Positions 1 through 9,533 of a stretch of 53,821 bases of DNA are shown piece by piece (the first letter of the stretch is position 1; the number at the start of each line of letters is the position of its first letter). The stretch is taken from contig PCXK01000007.1 of NCBI GenBank assembly GCA_002787635.1, forward strand, positions 87,446-141,266. The letters are read 5' to 3'. The stretch is from Alphaproteobacteria bacterium CG11_big_fil_rev_8_21_14_0_20_39_49 (lineage in GTDB: Bacteria > Pseudomonadota > Alphaproteobacteria > Rickettsiales > UBA6187). The position numbers and the translations under genes were made by a program. The notes beneath the pieces were generated by a model. The model saw only the letters and a list, made by a program, of their open reading frames with translations. It was not told the origin of the DNA and did no database searches.

Positions 1-19
1 TTAAACGGATTAAAAGTTC

Positions 20-2704
20 ATGTGCCGTAGCATATTTTTTATATTAATGTTTAGTATAATGGGCTTTTTTTGTTCAAACGGTTATGCGACTGAAAATACC
101 GATTTTGAGAAGATAGAATTGTCAGAAGATAACTTAATCCTGACCGAGATATTCGTTAATAAACTCGGTACGGGTGAGATATTGGAAGTTTACCAGTATG
201 ACGGCGGTTTTTTGGTTCCTCTTGGGTTGCTTGCCGATATATTAGAGTTTCAGGTAAAAGTTGATTATGAAAATGAATCGGCTAGAGGCTGGTTTATAAA
301 GGAAAACAGGATTTTCGTTCTTGATGTGGCGGCAGGTGAGGTTGTCATCGAAGGGGTGAAGAAAAAACTGGACGGCAGAATAATCGGCAAAGGTTTTAAT
401 GATATTTATGTCGATTCCTCTTATTTTTCGCAGTGGTTTCCTGTTGATTTGGAGTTAAACTTCTCTGACTTGGTCTTGTTTGTAAAACCCCGTGAAAGGC
501 TTCCTTTTCAGGAGCGTATGGAAAGGGAAAAATTACGCACTAAAAGTTTACGTAAGATGGGAATTGACGATAAAGATTATGATGTCATAAAAAAACCTTA
601 TGAAATTGTTTCATATCCGTTCGTTGATTTTGATTTCGGCTATGACTATAGCAACCAAAGTGCCTCTCCGCATAGTTCTACATATTCGGTTATATCTCAG
701 GGTGATCTTGCCTATCATACGGCACAACTGACCGCAGCAGGTGATAACAGAGATTCGCTGACTGCATTAAGGTTCAATATGGGGCGTAGCAGTGAAGACG
801 GAGGGTTGCTCGGTAAAGCTAACGCTAAATCATATTCATTCGGTGATATTACATCAGTTCCTATGTCAATGGTTACATCAAGAGGCAGGGGAACGGGATT
901 CACCGTTTCAAATACTGATCTTGATGTTGCCGATGACTTTGATTCAACAAATTTCATAGGTGATGAACAGCCCGGATGGGAGGTTGAAATCTACAGGAAC
1001 GGTGTTTTGCTTGATTTTCAAATAGTAGGTGATGACGGCAGATATGAATTTAATGATGTTCCTATCTTTTTCGGTAACAATATATTCAGGATAGTTTCAT
1101 ATGGTCCGCAAGGTCAGGTTAGGGAAAAAACGGAAACTTATCTTATAGATAACTCAATTTTACCCAAAGATGATTTTACGTACAGGCTTTCAGTGGATAG
1201 GAAGTCAGAAACGATTTTCGGTATAGATGAAGATGATGATATAATAAGGCATGAATTAGGCGAGAGGTATGTAGCCGATTTTGATTACGGATTAACTTCT
1301 TCGGTAACAGGTAGTGTCGGGTTTATCCGTACTCCTTTGGAAGATAGAAAATTCCATAACTATCAATCAATAGGGCTAAAGAACAGTTTTAATAAGCTGT
1401 TCTCCGCCGGAATGCTTACCGATGCTAACTTTGTGTATGACTCGACAGATGGAGGTTGGGCGAGCGAGATATTGGCAAATGCCAAGATAAAGGAGATAAA
1501 TGTCAGGGCAAGGCAGGCATTTTATGATGATTTTGTAAGTGAAATAGAAGAATCAGGCTCACAGCAACGCCTTATGACAAGCAAGATAGACTTAGACGGA
1601 AGGATAAGCAGCCTTAATTCTTCAGGTATTGCCTACCGTTTTAGCACCGAGCATGAAGTATTTGAAAATGAAAGGGAAGTCACCACCTTTAGTAACAGGC
1701 TTTCGACTACATTCTTCGGTATAGGTTTGACTAATAATGTCGATTATACCTCAACAAAAGATTCTTCAACAATTACAGATACTTCGGGAGGTAATTTTTC
1801 TGCCCGTGCCAGATATAAAAATGCTTCATTAAGGCTGAGTGCAGATTATGATATAACCCCCGAATCTCAGATAACAAGTATAAACTTCATCGGACAAAAG
1901 CAAATAACCCGTGAAACAAATGCAAGGTTTAATATAAGAAAAGATTTGGTAGGGGAGGACGTTACCTCGCTTAACATATCGCTTAATAAACGCTTTAAAT
2001 ACTTTACTTTAAGTACCATTGCCGGCTTTGACGATCAGGATAATATCACGGCAGGCACAAGGCTGTCTTTTGCAATGGGGCATGAGCCACGCCAAGATAG
2101 ATGGTTCTTCAGTGACAGGGATATGTCAAATGAGGGTGCTTTGAGCCTAAGAGCTTTTCTTGACAATAATTATAACGGTATTTTTGACGATGGTGACGAA
2201 GTTATACCCGATGTCGGTTTTATAAGTGAAAACGGTAAATTCAAGGGAAATAATACATCTCCGGTAGTTATCCCTAATATAGAAGCATATAAGAATTCAC
2301 CCGTAAGGATAGATATTACAACATTGGAAGACCCGTTTTGGATTCCTAAGGTGGAAGGATACCATGTTGTAACAAGACCCGGAGCCATGAACGAGCTTGA
2401 TTTTCCGGTTTATCTGACTACGGAGATAGATGGAACGGTATATCTGGAACAGGGGGAAGATACCGAAGGTATAGCAAGAATCACTATACAACTGGTTAAC
2501 AATGAAGGGAAGGTGGTCAAGGAAACAAAAAGCGAGTTTGACGGCTTTTATATTTTCTCAGGTGTAGTGCCGGGGCAGTATGTCGTTAAAATTGCCGATG
2601 AATCTTTGACGGAATTTAGCGAAGACGGATTACACGAAGAGCTGGTAAGCATCGTAAATAACAGTGATATAATAAGCGGTATTGATTTTTTTGTTAGAAA
2701 TTAA
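20..2704 (+). CDS. outer-membrane usher-like beta-barrel protein
   Basis: The protein is 894 residues long and begins with a Sec signal peptide (hydrophobic residues about 5-22, likely cut near YAT-E). A long middle part rich in alternating beta strands resembles the barrel of fimbrial ushers. Around residues 320-370 it has the usher-style plug or strand pattern of EIYRNG, then a G-D-GRYEF turn, then NNIFRIVSYGPQGQ. Near residue 715 an acidic D-N-N-x-N-x-x-x-D-D-G-D loop resembles a calcium-binding linker, and the last 80 residues look like a carboxypeptidase-regulatory or SdrD-B type beta sandwich. Family knowledge says such proteins export or anchor surface fibres. No chaperone or pilin subunit gene lies downstream; anything upstream is outside the window. 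It could instead be a stand-alone surface barrel. The start is the first ATG, 20 bases from the window edge, so an earlier start cannot be excluded. Confidence 0.6.
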   Translation: MCRSIFFILMFSIMGFFCSNGYATENTDFEKIELSEDNLILTEIFVNKLGTGEILEVYQYDGGFLVPLGLLADILEFQVKVDYENESARGWFIKENRIFVLDVAAGEVVIEGVKKKLDGRIIGKGFNDIYVDSSYFSQWFPVDLELNFSDLVLFVKPRERLPFQERMEREKLRTKSLRKMGIDDKDYDVIKKPYEIVSYPFVDFDFGYDYSNQSASPHSSTYSVISQGDLAYHTAQLTAAGDNRDSLTALRFNMGRSSEDGGLLGKANAKSYSFGDITSVPMSMVTSRGRGTGFTVSNTDLDVADDFDSTNFIGDEQPGWEVEIYRNGVLLDFQIVGDDGRYEFNDVPIFFGNNIFRIVSYGPQGQVREKTETYLIDNSILPKDDFTYRLSVDRKSETIFGIDEDDDIIRHELGERYVADFDYGLTSSVTGSVGFIRTPLEDRKFHNYQSIGLKNSFNKLFSAGMLTDANFVYDSTDGGWASEILANAKIKEINVRARQAFYDDFVSEIEESGSQQRLMTSKIDLDGRISSLNSSGIAYRFSTEHEVFENEREVTTFSNRLSTTFFGIGLTNNVDYTSTKDSSTITDTSGGNFSARARYKNASLRLSADYDITPESQITSINFIGQKQITRETNARFNIRKDLVGEDVTSLNISLNKRFKYFTLSTIAGFDDQDNITAGTRLSFAMGHEPRQDRWFFSDRDMSNEGALSLRAFLDNNYNGIFDDGDEVIPDVGFISENGKFKGNNTSPVVIPNIEAYKNSPVRIDITTLEDPFWIPKVEGYHVVTRPGAMNELDFPVYLTTEIDGTVYLEQGEDTEGIARITIQLVNNEGKVVKETKSEFDGFYIFSGVVPGQYVVKIADESLTEFSEDGLHEELVSIVNNSDIISGIDFFVRN

Positions 2705-2763
2705 AGTTTATAACTTATTTGTAAACACTATAGTAAATTAACTTTATAATTCGATATACAAAC

Positions 2764-2875
2764 GTCATCCTATGGCTTGACCATAGGATCCAAGTAATAT
2801 AAATAATGCATGCACTTTGTGCATACTTCTTTTTCTTTCTTGGATTCCAAATCAGGTTTGGAATGACTTGGTAAT
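2764..2875. repeat. palindromic intergenic element with GTCAT...ATGAC ends
   Basis: The stretch starts CGTCATCCTATGG and ends GGAATGACTTGG. Inside are smaller palindromes: CCTATGG...CCATAGG, and TTGGATTCC followed by GGTTTGGAATG. The GTCAT/ATGAC ends recur in several other gaps of this window, so it belongs to a dispersed non-coding family. Together with the next element it fills the 310-base gap between the usher-like gene and argB. Confidence 0.6.
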
Positions 2876-2899
2876 ATAATTAAAATATCCGTTACATAA

Positions 2900-2980
2900 C
2901 CCCTCACAAAACACTGTCGTGTTTTAACTCGCCCTCAAGGGGAGAGTAGTTTTTTTAAGACTTTTGCAGAGGTTTCTATA
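2900..2980 (+). repeat. dispersed repeat, family A (copy 1)
   Basis: The element runs from CCCCTCAC through a small hairpin (AAAACACtgtcGTGTTTT) and CCTCAAGGGGAGAGTAG to GCAGAGGTTTCTATA. Copies of the same sequence lie at about 23647-23728 (inverted) and 30577-30655. There is no coding frame in it. The copies differ by several bases, so they are not recent. Confidence 0.7.
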
Positions 2981-3014
2981 TTGGTCAAAATATTGTTCTA
3001 ACCAAAAATCAGCC

Positions 3015-3926
3015 TTAACCCTGCAATATCATTGAGCCTGTACCAAGCTCGGTGAATATTTCGAGTAACAACACATGTGGCAGTCTGCCATCTAATATAT
3101 GTGCCGCTTCGGTATGGTTGTTAAGAGCGTTTATGCATGTTTCAACTTTCGGAATCATTCCGCCGGATATGGTCTTGTTCCTAATCAGTTTTTGAGCCTG
3201 ACTGATGGTTATTTCAGATATAAGCTCGCCGTTTTTATCCAATATTCCCGGTACATCGGTCAACATTAGTAATTTTGTTGCTGCAATTGAAGAAGCAATA
3301 GCTCCGGCAGCACTATCGGCGTTTATATTATATGTTTCACCATTTGCCCCTCTACCTATCGGGGCTATAACGGGAATTATATCGGATTCTTCAAACATCA
3401 CCAGTGTTTCGGGGTTAACATCGGTAGGTTCTCCGACAAAACCAAGGTCAAGTATCTGCTCGATATTTGAATCGGGGTCACTTTTTGTCCGTCTTAGTTT
3501 TCTGGCTGATATAAGACCGCCATCTTTACCCGAAATGCCTATTGCCATACCGCCTGCCATATTTATCTCGGACACTATCTGTTTATTTATGGAACCGGAA
3601 AGCACCATCTCAACTATTTCAACGGTAGCCTGATCGGTTACCCTTAGTCCGTCAATAAATGAGCTTTGTATTTTAAGTTTCTCAAGCATAGAGCTTATTT
3701 GAGGCCCTCCGCCATGCACAATGATAGGGTTGATACCTACCTGTTTGAGCATAACTACATCTCGTGCAAAAGTTTTTGCAAGCTCAGGGTTGCCCATAGC
3801 ACTGCCGCCATATTTTATGACGAAAGTCTCACCTGCGAATTGACGCATATATGGTAATGCTTCGGATAAAATCTTTGCTTTTTCTAGCTGCTTGGTTCTA
3901 TCTTTTTCTTTAGATTTTTGTGACAT
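3015..3926 (-). CDS. argB: acetylglutamate kinase
   Basis: ArgB phosphorylates N-acetyl-L-glutamate with ATP in the second step of arginine (ornithine) synthesis. The 303-residue length suits the family. The phosphate-binding segment [11 protein letters not shown] is at about residues 35-45 and the second glycine-rich loop IIVHGGGPQ at about 68-76. The C-terminal part carries the NADS and LTDVPG motifs seen in ArgB proteins. It is the last gene of the rpmH-rnpA-yidD-yidC-engB-argB operon, 15 bases after engB. Its presence suggests this organism still makes arginine precursors, unlike strongly reduced Rickettsia species. Other arg genes are not in the window. Confidence 0.95.
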   Translation of the reverse strand: MSQKSKEKDRTKQLEKAKILSEALPYMRQFAGETFVIKYGGSAMGNPELAKTFARDVVMLKQVGINPIIVHGGGPQISSMLEKLKIQSSFIDGLRVTDQATVEIVEMVLSGSINKQIVSEINMAGGMAIGISGKDGGLISARKLRRTKSDPDSNIEQILDLGFVGEPTDVNPETLVMFEESDIIPVIAPIGRGANGETYNINADSAAGAIASSIAATKLLMLTDVPGILDKNGELISEITISQAQKLIRNKTISGGMIPKVETCINALNNHTEAAHILDGRLPHVLLLEIFTELGTGSMILQG

Positions 3927-3941
3927 ATTTTTTAATCGTTC

Positions 3942-4574
3942 TTATGTAAAACTTGCAATTGTGGCTCTAACTATATCTATTCCGATATTTTTCCGGCTGC
4001 TTGTGGTAATTACCTCCGGATGAAGTGCAATATGCTTATGAGCCTCTGCCTTTATATCAGAAATAATTTTTTCTACATCTAGTTTTTTTACTTTATCGGA
4101 TTTTGTTAATATTATCTGGTAGTTTACCGCCGATTCATCTAATAAATCCATGATATTGCGGTCACTATCCTTTAAGCCTCTTCTGGAGTCTATAAGCAGC
4201 ATCACCCTTGCAAGGTTAGGGCGACCTTTTAAGTATTTTTTAGTAAGATCCGTCCAACCCTTAATATCTTTTTTAGAAGCCTTTGCATAGCCATAACCGG
4301 GTAAATCAACCAAAGTTAAGCAGTCTCTAAGCAGAAAAAAGTTCAATTGCCTTGTACGACCGGGGGTCACTGAGGTTCTGGCAAGGGTATTCCGACCTGT
4401 TATGGCATTAATAAGGCTGGATTTGCCGACATTGGAAAGACCGGCAAAAGCCACCTCGCTTATATCCGATTCGGGTATATGCGATAACTCGGTAGCCCCT
4501 ATCTTAAAATCACATTGACCTGAAAATAACCATTTTCCTTTTGCAATGTCTAAATTTTCATTATCATTCATCAT
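3942..4574 (-). CDS. engB: ribosome-assembly GTPase EngB (YihA/YsxC)
   Basis: This is the small GTPase needed for large ribosomal subunit maturation. The P-loop is FAGLSNVGKSSL, the G2 region has the GRTRQLNFF sequence, G3 is DLPGYG and G4 is TKSDK, all in the order usual for EngB. I place the start at the ATGATG at 4574, giving 210 residues. The frame is open further upstream to 4688, but that part lies inside yidC and is not family-like. The chosen start forms an ATGA overlap with the yidC stop, which points to translational coupling. It continues the yidC operon. Confidence 0.93.
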   Translation of the reverse strand: MMNDNENLDIAKGKWLFSGQCDFKIGATELSHIPESDISEVAFAGLSNVGKSSLINAITGRNTLARTSVTPGRTRQLNFFLLRDCLTLVDLPGYGYAKASKKDIKGWTDLTKKYLKGRPNLARVMLLIDSRRGLKDSDRNIMDLLDESAVNYQIILTKSDKVKKLDVEKIISDIKAEAHKHIALHPEVITTSSRKNIGIDIVRATIASFT

Positions 4575-6352
4575 TTCGGCAAACGTCTGGTTATAACCCA
4601 TTGTTGTAAAATAGAAAGAGCGTTGTTCCATGCCCAGTATATAACTAAACCGGCAGGGAAGGTGGATAACAAAAATACGAATATCCACGGTAACATCTTC
4701 ATAACTTTAGCTTGTACAGGATCAGTCGGTGCAGGACTCATCTTTTGTTGCAGGAACATTGTAATACCCATAATTATCGGCCATGCACCTACCATTAATA
4801 TCTGTGGCGGATCGAAAGGTAATAAACCGAAAAGGTTAAATATAGTAGTGGGATCAGGTGCCGACAAGTCATGTATCCAGCCGTAAAAAGGTGCGTGCCG
4901 CATTTCTATAGTTACGAATAAGACCTTATATAATGCAAAGAATATAGGAATTTGAATTAAAATAGGCAAGCAACCGGACATAGGGTTTACTTTTTCCTCT
5001 TTATATAAATCCATCATGGCTTTGTTCATTGCTACCTTATCGTTTTTATAACGCTCTTTTATATCAAGCATTTGCGGTTGCAGTCTCTTTAAGTGGTGCA
5101 TACTGACATATGACTTGTTGGCAAGAGGGAACAGGCACAGTTTTAAAAGAACCGTAAGCATCATTATCGCAATGCCGAAGTTTTCTACAAAGCCGTAAAA
5201 TATCATTAAAAGCTTATAAATAGGCTTGGTAAGGAAGTATAGCACTCCGAAATCTACCGCACGGTCAAATAACGGGATATTTAGTTTTTCACCGTATTCA
5301 TCAAGCTTATTCACCTCTTTTGGACCGGCGAACAGGTTAACTTTAGAGTTTATTGTCTGTCCCGGAGTAATTTCTATCCTATTACCAAGATAGTCCACCT
5401 GATATTTGTCTTGCCCTTTGTTATCGAAGTGGCTGAAATTTATATCGAATTTTTGTTCTTGATCGGGAATGACGGTAGTTAGCCAGTATTTGTCGGCAAT
5501 TCCTAACCAGCCTGAGCTATTATCGAATTTAACCTTGCCGTCGTCCTTTAATTCTTCATAGGTAAATTCGGACAACTTGCCGTTTATAGCACCTATAGCA
5601 CCTTCATGTGATATAAAAAATGTCTGCTGCTTCTCTTTTATCCTGTTAATACGTCCGTAAGGGAATACCAGATGGCTGTCACTTCCATAATTCTCGATGG
5701 TTTTTGTGACTGTAAATAAAAAGTTCTTATCTATTTCAATTTTTATAAAGAATTTTAGACCGTGATTGTTATCCCAAGATAATGTAACAGGATTTTCAGG
5801 GGTCAAAACCGTATCTTCGGAGTACCATATGGTTTTGGCATCGGGAACCGTTACGGAGGTATCTCCCTTAAGCCAGCCAAACTCTGAGAAATAAACTATT
5901 TCGATATCGGGGTCATTTTCATTACTTTTAGGTGCTAATAAACCGACAGGTGATAAAAGTGCAACCTCATCGGCATCTTTATCGTTGTAAATCTTATGGT
6001 CAGCGAGTGTGAGGTCGTCAAATCTTGCACCTTTTAATGATATGGAACCATGCAACTTACCGGTCTGTATCTTTATACGCTTTACCTGTTCTAAAACCTT
6101 CTGCCTATCCGAACTTCTTAACTCATTATATATAGCAGGTGTTTGAATTGAGGCGGAGGCATCATCTGATGAGGCGGTGGAGGCTTGCTCGTCGCCCGGT
6201 ATCATTTGTGCCTCTTTCAATTTCTTTTTCTGCTGCTCTTGGGCATATTTCCTTGCCTGCTCAATTTTAGGACCGGCATAGAAATACTGCCAGCAAAACA
6301 ATACCGCAAGCGATAGAACTATAGCGAAAATGAGATTTTTAGTATCGTGCAT
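4571..6352 (-). CDS. yidC: membrane protein insertase YidC
   Basis: YidC inserts and folds inner-membrane proteins, alone or with SecYEG. At 593 residues it has the Gram-negative layout. There is one N-terminal transmembrane helix (about residues 8-25), a large periplasmic beta domain (about 60-350), then the conserved five-helix core. The core includes the segment around YGFVENFGIAIMMLTVLLK and the PILIQIPIFFALYKVLF helix near residue 470. A basic C-terminal tail (RRLPK) is short. It lies between yidD and engB in the standard gene order. Its likely clients here include the membrane subunits of the oxidase operon a few kilobases away. Confidence 0.96.
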   Translation of the reverse strand: MHDTKNLIFAIVLSLAVLFCWQYFYAGPKIEQARKYAQEQQKKKLKEAQMIPGDEQASTASSDDASASIQTPAIYNELRSSDRQKVLEQVKRIKIQTGKLHGSISLKGARFDDLTLADHKIYNDKDADEVALLSPVGLLAPKSNENDPDIEIVYFSEFGWLKGDTSVTVPDAKTIWYSEDTVLTPENPVTLSWDNNHGLKFFIKIEIDKNFLFTVTKTIENYGSDSHLVFPYGRINRIKEKQQTFFISHEGAIGAINGKLSEFTYEELKDDGKVKFDNSSGWLGIADKYWLTTVIPDQEQKFDINFSHFDNKGQDKYQVDYLGNRIEITPGQTINSKVNLFAGPKEVNKLDEYGEKLNIPLFDRAVDFGVLYFLTKPIYKLLMIFYGFVENFGIAIMMLTVLLKLCLFPLANKSYVSMHHLKRLQPQMLDIKERYKNDKVAMNKAMMDLYKEEKVNPMSGCLPILIQIPIFFALYKVLFVTIEMRHAPFYGWIHDLSAPDPTTIFNLFGLLPFDPPQILMVGAWPIIMGITMFLQQKMSPAPTDPVQAKVMKMLPWIFVFLLSTFPAGLVIYWAWNNALSILQQWVITRRLPK

Positions 6353-6369
6353 AAAACAATCCTGATTGT

Positions 6370-6582
6370 TTATTTGGGAACCGGGTCATAACCATGTTTA
6401 CCCCATGGATGGCAACTTAATATACGTTTTATTGATAAATATCCACCACGGATTATACCGTGCGTCTTTAATGCCTCGGCAGAGTACTCCGAACAGGTCG
6501 GCAAATAACGGCAGGCACGTGGAAGAAAGGGTGAAATTACTATTTTATATAACTTTATAATAGCAATAAGTATCTGTACCAT
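6370..6582 (-). CDS. yidD: membrane protein insertion efficiency factor YidD
   Basis: The protein has 70 residues and an amphipathic N-terminus. It shows the family signature of a cysteine-containing [10 protein letters not shown] segment, a [15 protein letters not shown] segment, and a C-terminal GYDPVP. YidD helps YidC-dependent insertion; its mechanism is unclear even in model bacteria. It starts 8 bases after rnpA and ends 17 bases before yidC, so it is co-transcribed with both. Confidence 0.93.
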   Translation of the reverse strand: MVQILIAIIKLYKIVISPFLPRACRYLPTCSEYSAEALKTHGIIRGGYLSIKRILSCHPWGKHGYDPVPK

Positions 6583-6590
6583 TTTATACC

Positions 6591-6932
6591 TTATTTATGG
6601 GTATCGGTTGAATGTAAAGTATATTTCAGGTCTTTCTTTAAGTCTTGGAAACCACGCTCTAGGGTTTCTTTTCTGCCTATAATAACGTAATCATACTCAG
6701 GCTTTGCAAAAAAAGGTATAATTTGTTGCGATAAAGCCCTTAACCTGCGTTTTGCCCTGTTCCTTTTAACCGCATTGCCGACTTTCTTACTGACGGTATA
6801 GCCGATGTGAATATCTTTATCGGGTGATAAATTTTCACTCACTTGTATAACAAGACCCTTAGCGGAAGCTTTTCTTCCTTTTTGTGCGATTTTTACAAAA
6901 TCTTTTCTTTTTTTTATGGAAACGAGTTTCAT
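6591..6932 (-). CDS. rnpA: ribonuclease P protein component
   Basis: This is the basic protein subunit of RNase P, which binds the 5' leader of precursor tRNA. It has 113 residues. The conserved arginine-rich helix reads [14 protein letters not shown] at about residues 50-63, and the N-terminal [11 protein letters not shown] segment is also typical. The gene lies 18 bases after rpmH, as in most bacteria. The RNase P RNA gene is not in this window. Confidence 0.94.
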   Translation of the reverse strand: MKLVSIKKRKDFVKIAQKGRKASAKGLVIQVSENLSPDKDIHIGYTVSKKVGNAVKRNRAKRRLRALSQQIIPFFAKPEYDYVIIGRKETLERGFQDLKKDLKYTLHSTDTHK

Positions 6933-6950
6933 AAAATATTTTGGTATACT

Positions 6951-7085
6951 TTAAGCACTAAGCTTCTTACGACCTTTTTTGCGACGGTTGTTTAATACTT
7001 TTCTACCGCCCACGGTACTCATACGAGCTCTAAATCCATGCTTGTTTTTGCGTTTACGGTTACTTGGCTGGAATGTACGTTTCAC
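6951..7085 (-). CDS. rpmH: ribosomal protein L34
   Basis: A 44-residue reading frame on the minus strand encodes a very basic protein that begins [20 protein letters not shown] after the first residue and continues with [14 protein letters not shown], which is a near-perfect L34 pattern. The start codon is GTG at 7083-7085. It heads the operon that continues with rnpA, yidD, yidC, engB and argB. Confidence 0.95.
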   Translation of the reverse strand: MKRTFQPSNRKRKNKHGFRARMSTVGGRKVLNNRRKKGRKKLSA

Positions 7086-7484
7086 TTTTAAGTACTCCTA
7101 AAATCTTATTATAATTATAAAAAATAGTCCGCCTTTATACATGATATTTTCTTATAGTCAATCAAAATAACCGCCGAAAACGGGGTGATGTTAATATTTA
7201 ATTAATATTCATATTTTATAGTTAGTTGAGTTGTGAAAAAATAAAGCAAGTATGTGTCGGCGTATAAAAATGTTTTTTATTAACGGCTTAAGGTGAATGG
7301 CGGTTTTTTGCGGTTAATTTATCAGCCAATTATTTCGTATAAAATTACGATTTGATTAGTGTTATTTTGGTGTTGATGTAATATTATATTGTAGATTAAT
7401 GAAGTCGGGGGGCGTGCTTCAATGTATTATTAAACATATTATATTTGATTTTTGTGTTTTATTAATTTTTTTTAGGTTGTGTTT
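7086..7484. other. AT-rich divergent intergenic region
   Basis: This 399-base gap separates the divergent rpmH operon and the pilin-like gene, so it must hold both promoters. I see no open frame of note and no clear consensus TTATCCACA DnaA boxes, so I do not call an origin although rpmH neighbours dnaA in some bacteria. The sequence is mostly A+T with a G-rich run GTCGGGGGGCGTGC near 7406. Confidence 0.4.
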
Positions 7485-8300
7485 ATGAATAGTAAAAAGA
7501 AAAACAATGGCTTTACTCTTATAGAGCTTTCAATTGTTATCGTTATTATAGGTCTGATTGTAGCAGGTGTTGTAGGGGGGCAGGCTCTTGTAAAGCAGGC
7601 AAAGCTTCGCTCTGTTGTAAGTGAGCATAATCAGGTAAAGCTTGCCATGAATGCGTTTAAACTGGAGTATGATGCCTTGCCTGGTGACTTTAATAATGCT
7701 TTTGCATACTGGCCTGCTGCAGCCCAAGGCTGTAATGCCGCAGGAACAGGTGCGGGCGTTCAGGCTGAATGTAACGGTGACGGTGATAAGCAGATTGAGC
7801 TTGCCAGTATAGGCGGTGCTATTGAGTCATATATGGCATGGAAGCATCTTCAATTGGCTGATCTGACTCCCGGTTCGTTCTTTCCGAGTGACGCTACGGC
7901 TGTTGCAACGTCGGATTTAAATATTAAAATACCTGCTTCTAAATATACCGGTGCGGGCATTACAATCGTTTATGACGATCTAAATTCTGATGCGACTGCC
8001 GGTGACGGTCTTACTTCGGGCGGAAGGGTTTTAAATCGTAATGTTGCTCTTTTCGGCGGTATACAGACAGATGGTACGGACATGGCAAACGGATTGATAT
8101 TTGATGCTAAGGACGTTCAAGGTATTGACGAAAAGATTGACGATGGTGATCCTGTTACAGGTGCTGTAGTCGGTGTGGGGGTTGCCGGTACTGCTGCGAC
8201 CGACTGTATAGATACTGCTCCTGATCCTGATACTTATAATCTTGACGGTACTAATACTGCTACTGCCGGTTCAGGTTGCGCCGTGGCATTTGAATTATAA
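7485..8300 (+). CDS. type IV pilin-like / type II secretion prepilin-like protein
   Basis: The 271-residue protein begins with a short basic leader ending KNNG, followed directly by FTLIELSIVIVIIGLIVAG. That is a textbook prepilin peptidase site with Glu at mature position 5, then the N-terminal hydrophobic helix. The following LPGDFNNA segment is seen in a group of alphaproteobacterial pilin-like proteins. The C-terminal half is rich in Gly, Ala, Thr and Asp and has paired cysteines, as in surface-exposed pilin heads. A GTG at 7479 is also in frame, but the AGG at 7474-7476 is well spaced only for the ATG at 7485. It is followed by its own terminator, so it is a single-gene unit. No prepilin peptidase or secretin gene is nearby. 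Confidence 0.85.
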   Translation: MNSKKKNNGFTLIELSIVIVIIGLIVAGVVGGQALVKQAKLRSVVSEHNQVKLAMNAFKLEYDALPGDFNNAFAYWPAAAQGCNAAGTGAGVQAECNGDGDKQIELASIGGAIESYMAWKHLQLADLTPGSFFPSDATAVATSDLNIKIPASKYTGAGITIVYDDLNSDATAGDGLTSGGRVLNRNVALFGGIQTDGTDMANGLIFDAKDVQGIDEKIDDGDPVTGAVVGVGVAGTAATDCIDTAPDPDTYNLDGTNTATAGSGCAVAFEL

Positions 8301-8324
8301 AATAAAGCATAGTAAAAAGTTATA

Positions 8325-8357
8325 AAAAAGCCTCCTTATTTTAAGGGGGCTTTTTTT
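8325..8357 (+). terminator. Rho-independent terminator after the pilin-like gene
   Basis: A 10-base-pair stem AAAAGCCTCC / GGGGGCTTTT (one T-G pair) with a loop TTATTTTAA is followed by a run of T. It lies about 25 bases after the pilin stop codon. Confidence 0.85.
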
Positions 8358-8691
8358 ATCTCTTTCAGGTTTAATTCCTTGAAGCTTGCTTCGTATAATG
8401 TAAGTTGCTGGCATCAGTTGCAACTCGCTACTTGCAACTAAACTATATGCCCAGTAGTTTGGTGGGTTTTTTTAACTACTCTTTGATGCAGTATTTCGCT
8501 AATTGCTAAAGGTAATTATATGGTAATCTAATGAGTTTTCACAATAGTTTCTTGCGGAAACTCTGTTGATGATGCATTGTGCGGAGGACTTGAGTGCATT
8601 TAGTCTATTAAATGTTTACTTTTGTGAAAAGTCGGCTATATATGAGGCTTTGTAAAACTTATACCAAAAATAAAATAGAGTAGAATAAGAT
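8358..8691. other. intergenic region before the oxidase operon
   Basis: This 334-base gap should carry the promoter of the cytochrome oxidase operon. It holds a hairpin with arms AGTTGCAA (8416-8423) and TTGCAACT (8432-8439), and a weaker GTAGTTTG...AACTAC pairing around 8454-8480. I see no coding frame, no Fur-like box, and no known riboswitch. Confidence 0.4.
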
Positions 8692-9474
8692 ATGTTTAAA
8701 AAGCTTTTATCTGGAGTTTTTTCATTGTTTGTATCTGTTAATGCCTATGCAGATCAACCTGTTCCATGGCAGTTAGGTTTTCAAAAATCCGTAACTCCTA
8801 TAATGGATAGGTTTGTGGATTTTCACAATGAACTGCTTATTATCATATTCGCCGTCTCTATTTTTGTGGTACTTCTTATAGCTTATGTTTGCATAAAATT
8901 TAATGCAAAGAGTAACCCTGTTCCAAGCAAAACATCGCATAACACTCTAATAGAGATAATCTGGACGGTAGTACCTGTTCTTATTTTGGTATATATATGC
9001 GTACCTTCTATGAAAACGCTATATTATAATGAAACCGTTCCTGAAGATGCTGAGATGACGTTAAAGGTTATCGGTAAGCAGTGGTACTGGACTTATCAGT
9101 ATCCTGACCAGAATCTTGCTTTTGATAGCCGTATAGTTGCCGATGAAGATTTAAAAGAGGGGCAGCCAAGGCTTTTAACGGTAGATAATCAGGTGGTGAT
9201 ACCTGTTGACACTACTATCAGGCTGCAATCTACAGGCGGTGACGTTATACATAACTGGGCTATTCCTGCATTCGGTACTAAACTGGAGGCTGTTCCGGGT
9301 AGATTGAATGAAGGTTGGCTAAAAGTAAAAGAAACAGGTACATATTACGGTCAGTGTTCGGAGCTTTGCGGTACGGGTCACGGATTCATGCCTATAGCTG
9401 TGAAAGTAGTAACTAAAGAAGAGTTTGAAGCGTGGGTTGAGCAAGTAAAGCCTGAATTTGGCGTTGAAAGTTAA
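8692..9474 (+). CDS. coxB: cytochrome c oxidase subunit II
   Basis: CoxB accepts electrons from cytochrome c through the binuclear CuA centre. The 260-residue protein has a signal-like N-terminus (about residues 1-20), two transmembrane helices (about 43-70 and 88-108) and a periplasmic cupredoxin domain. CuA ligands are visible: the VIHNW histidine, the CSELCGTGH pair of cysteines with histidine, and the following methionine (GFMPI). The aromatic GKQWYWTYQYP patch used in electron transfer is present near residue 127. It is the first gene of the aa3-type oxidase operon. Confidence 0.96.
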   Translation: MFKKLLSGVFSLFVSVNAYADQPVPWQLGFQKSVTPIMDRFVDFHNELLIIIFAVSIFVVLLIAYVCIKFNAKSNPVPSKTSHNTLIEIIWTVVPVLILVYICVPSMKTLYYNETVPEDAEMTLKVIGKQWYWTYQYPDQNLAFDSRIVADEDLKEGQPRLLTVDNQVVIPVDTTIRLQSTGGDVIHNWAIPAFGTKLEAVPGRLNEGWLKVKETGTYYGQCSELCGTGHGFMPIAVKVVTKEEFEAWVEQVKPEFGVES

Positions 9475-9533
9475 TCCGGTTTAAGCATTCTAAATAATTT
9501 TTGATAAATAATTAAGTAAAGGGAAAATTAGGT

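Noticed and set aside
3205-3633. Plus-strand 142-codon frame
   Set aside because: It lies fully inside argB on the opposite strand and has no ribosome site or family resemblance. The same applies to other long antisense frames over coxA, ntrY, ntrX, trkA and hflX.
7086-7484. Chromosomal origin next to rpmH
   Set aside because: The region is AT-rich but has no cluster of DnaA boxes and no dnaA gene nearby.
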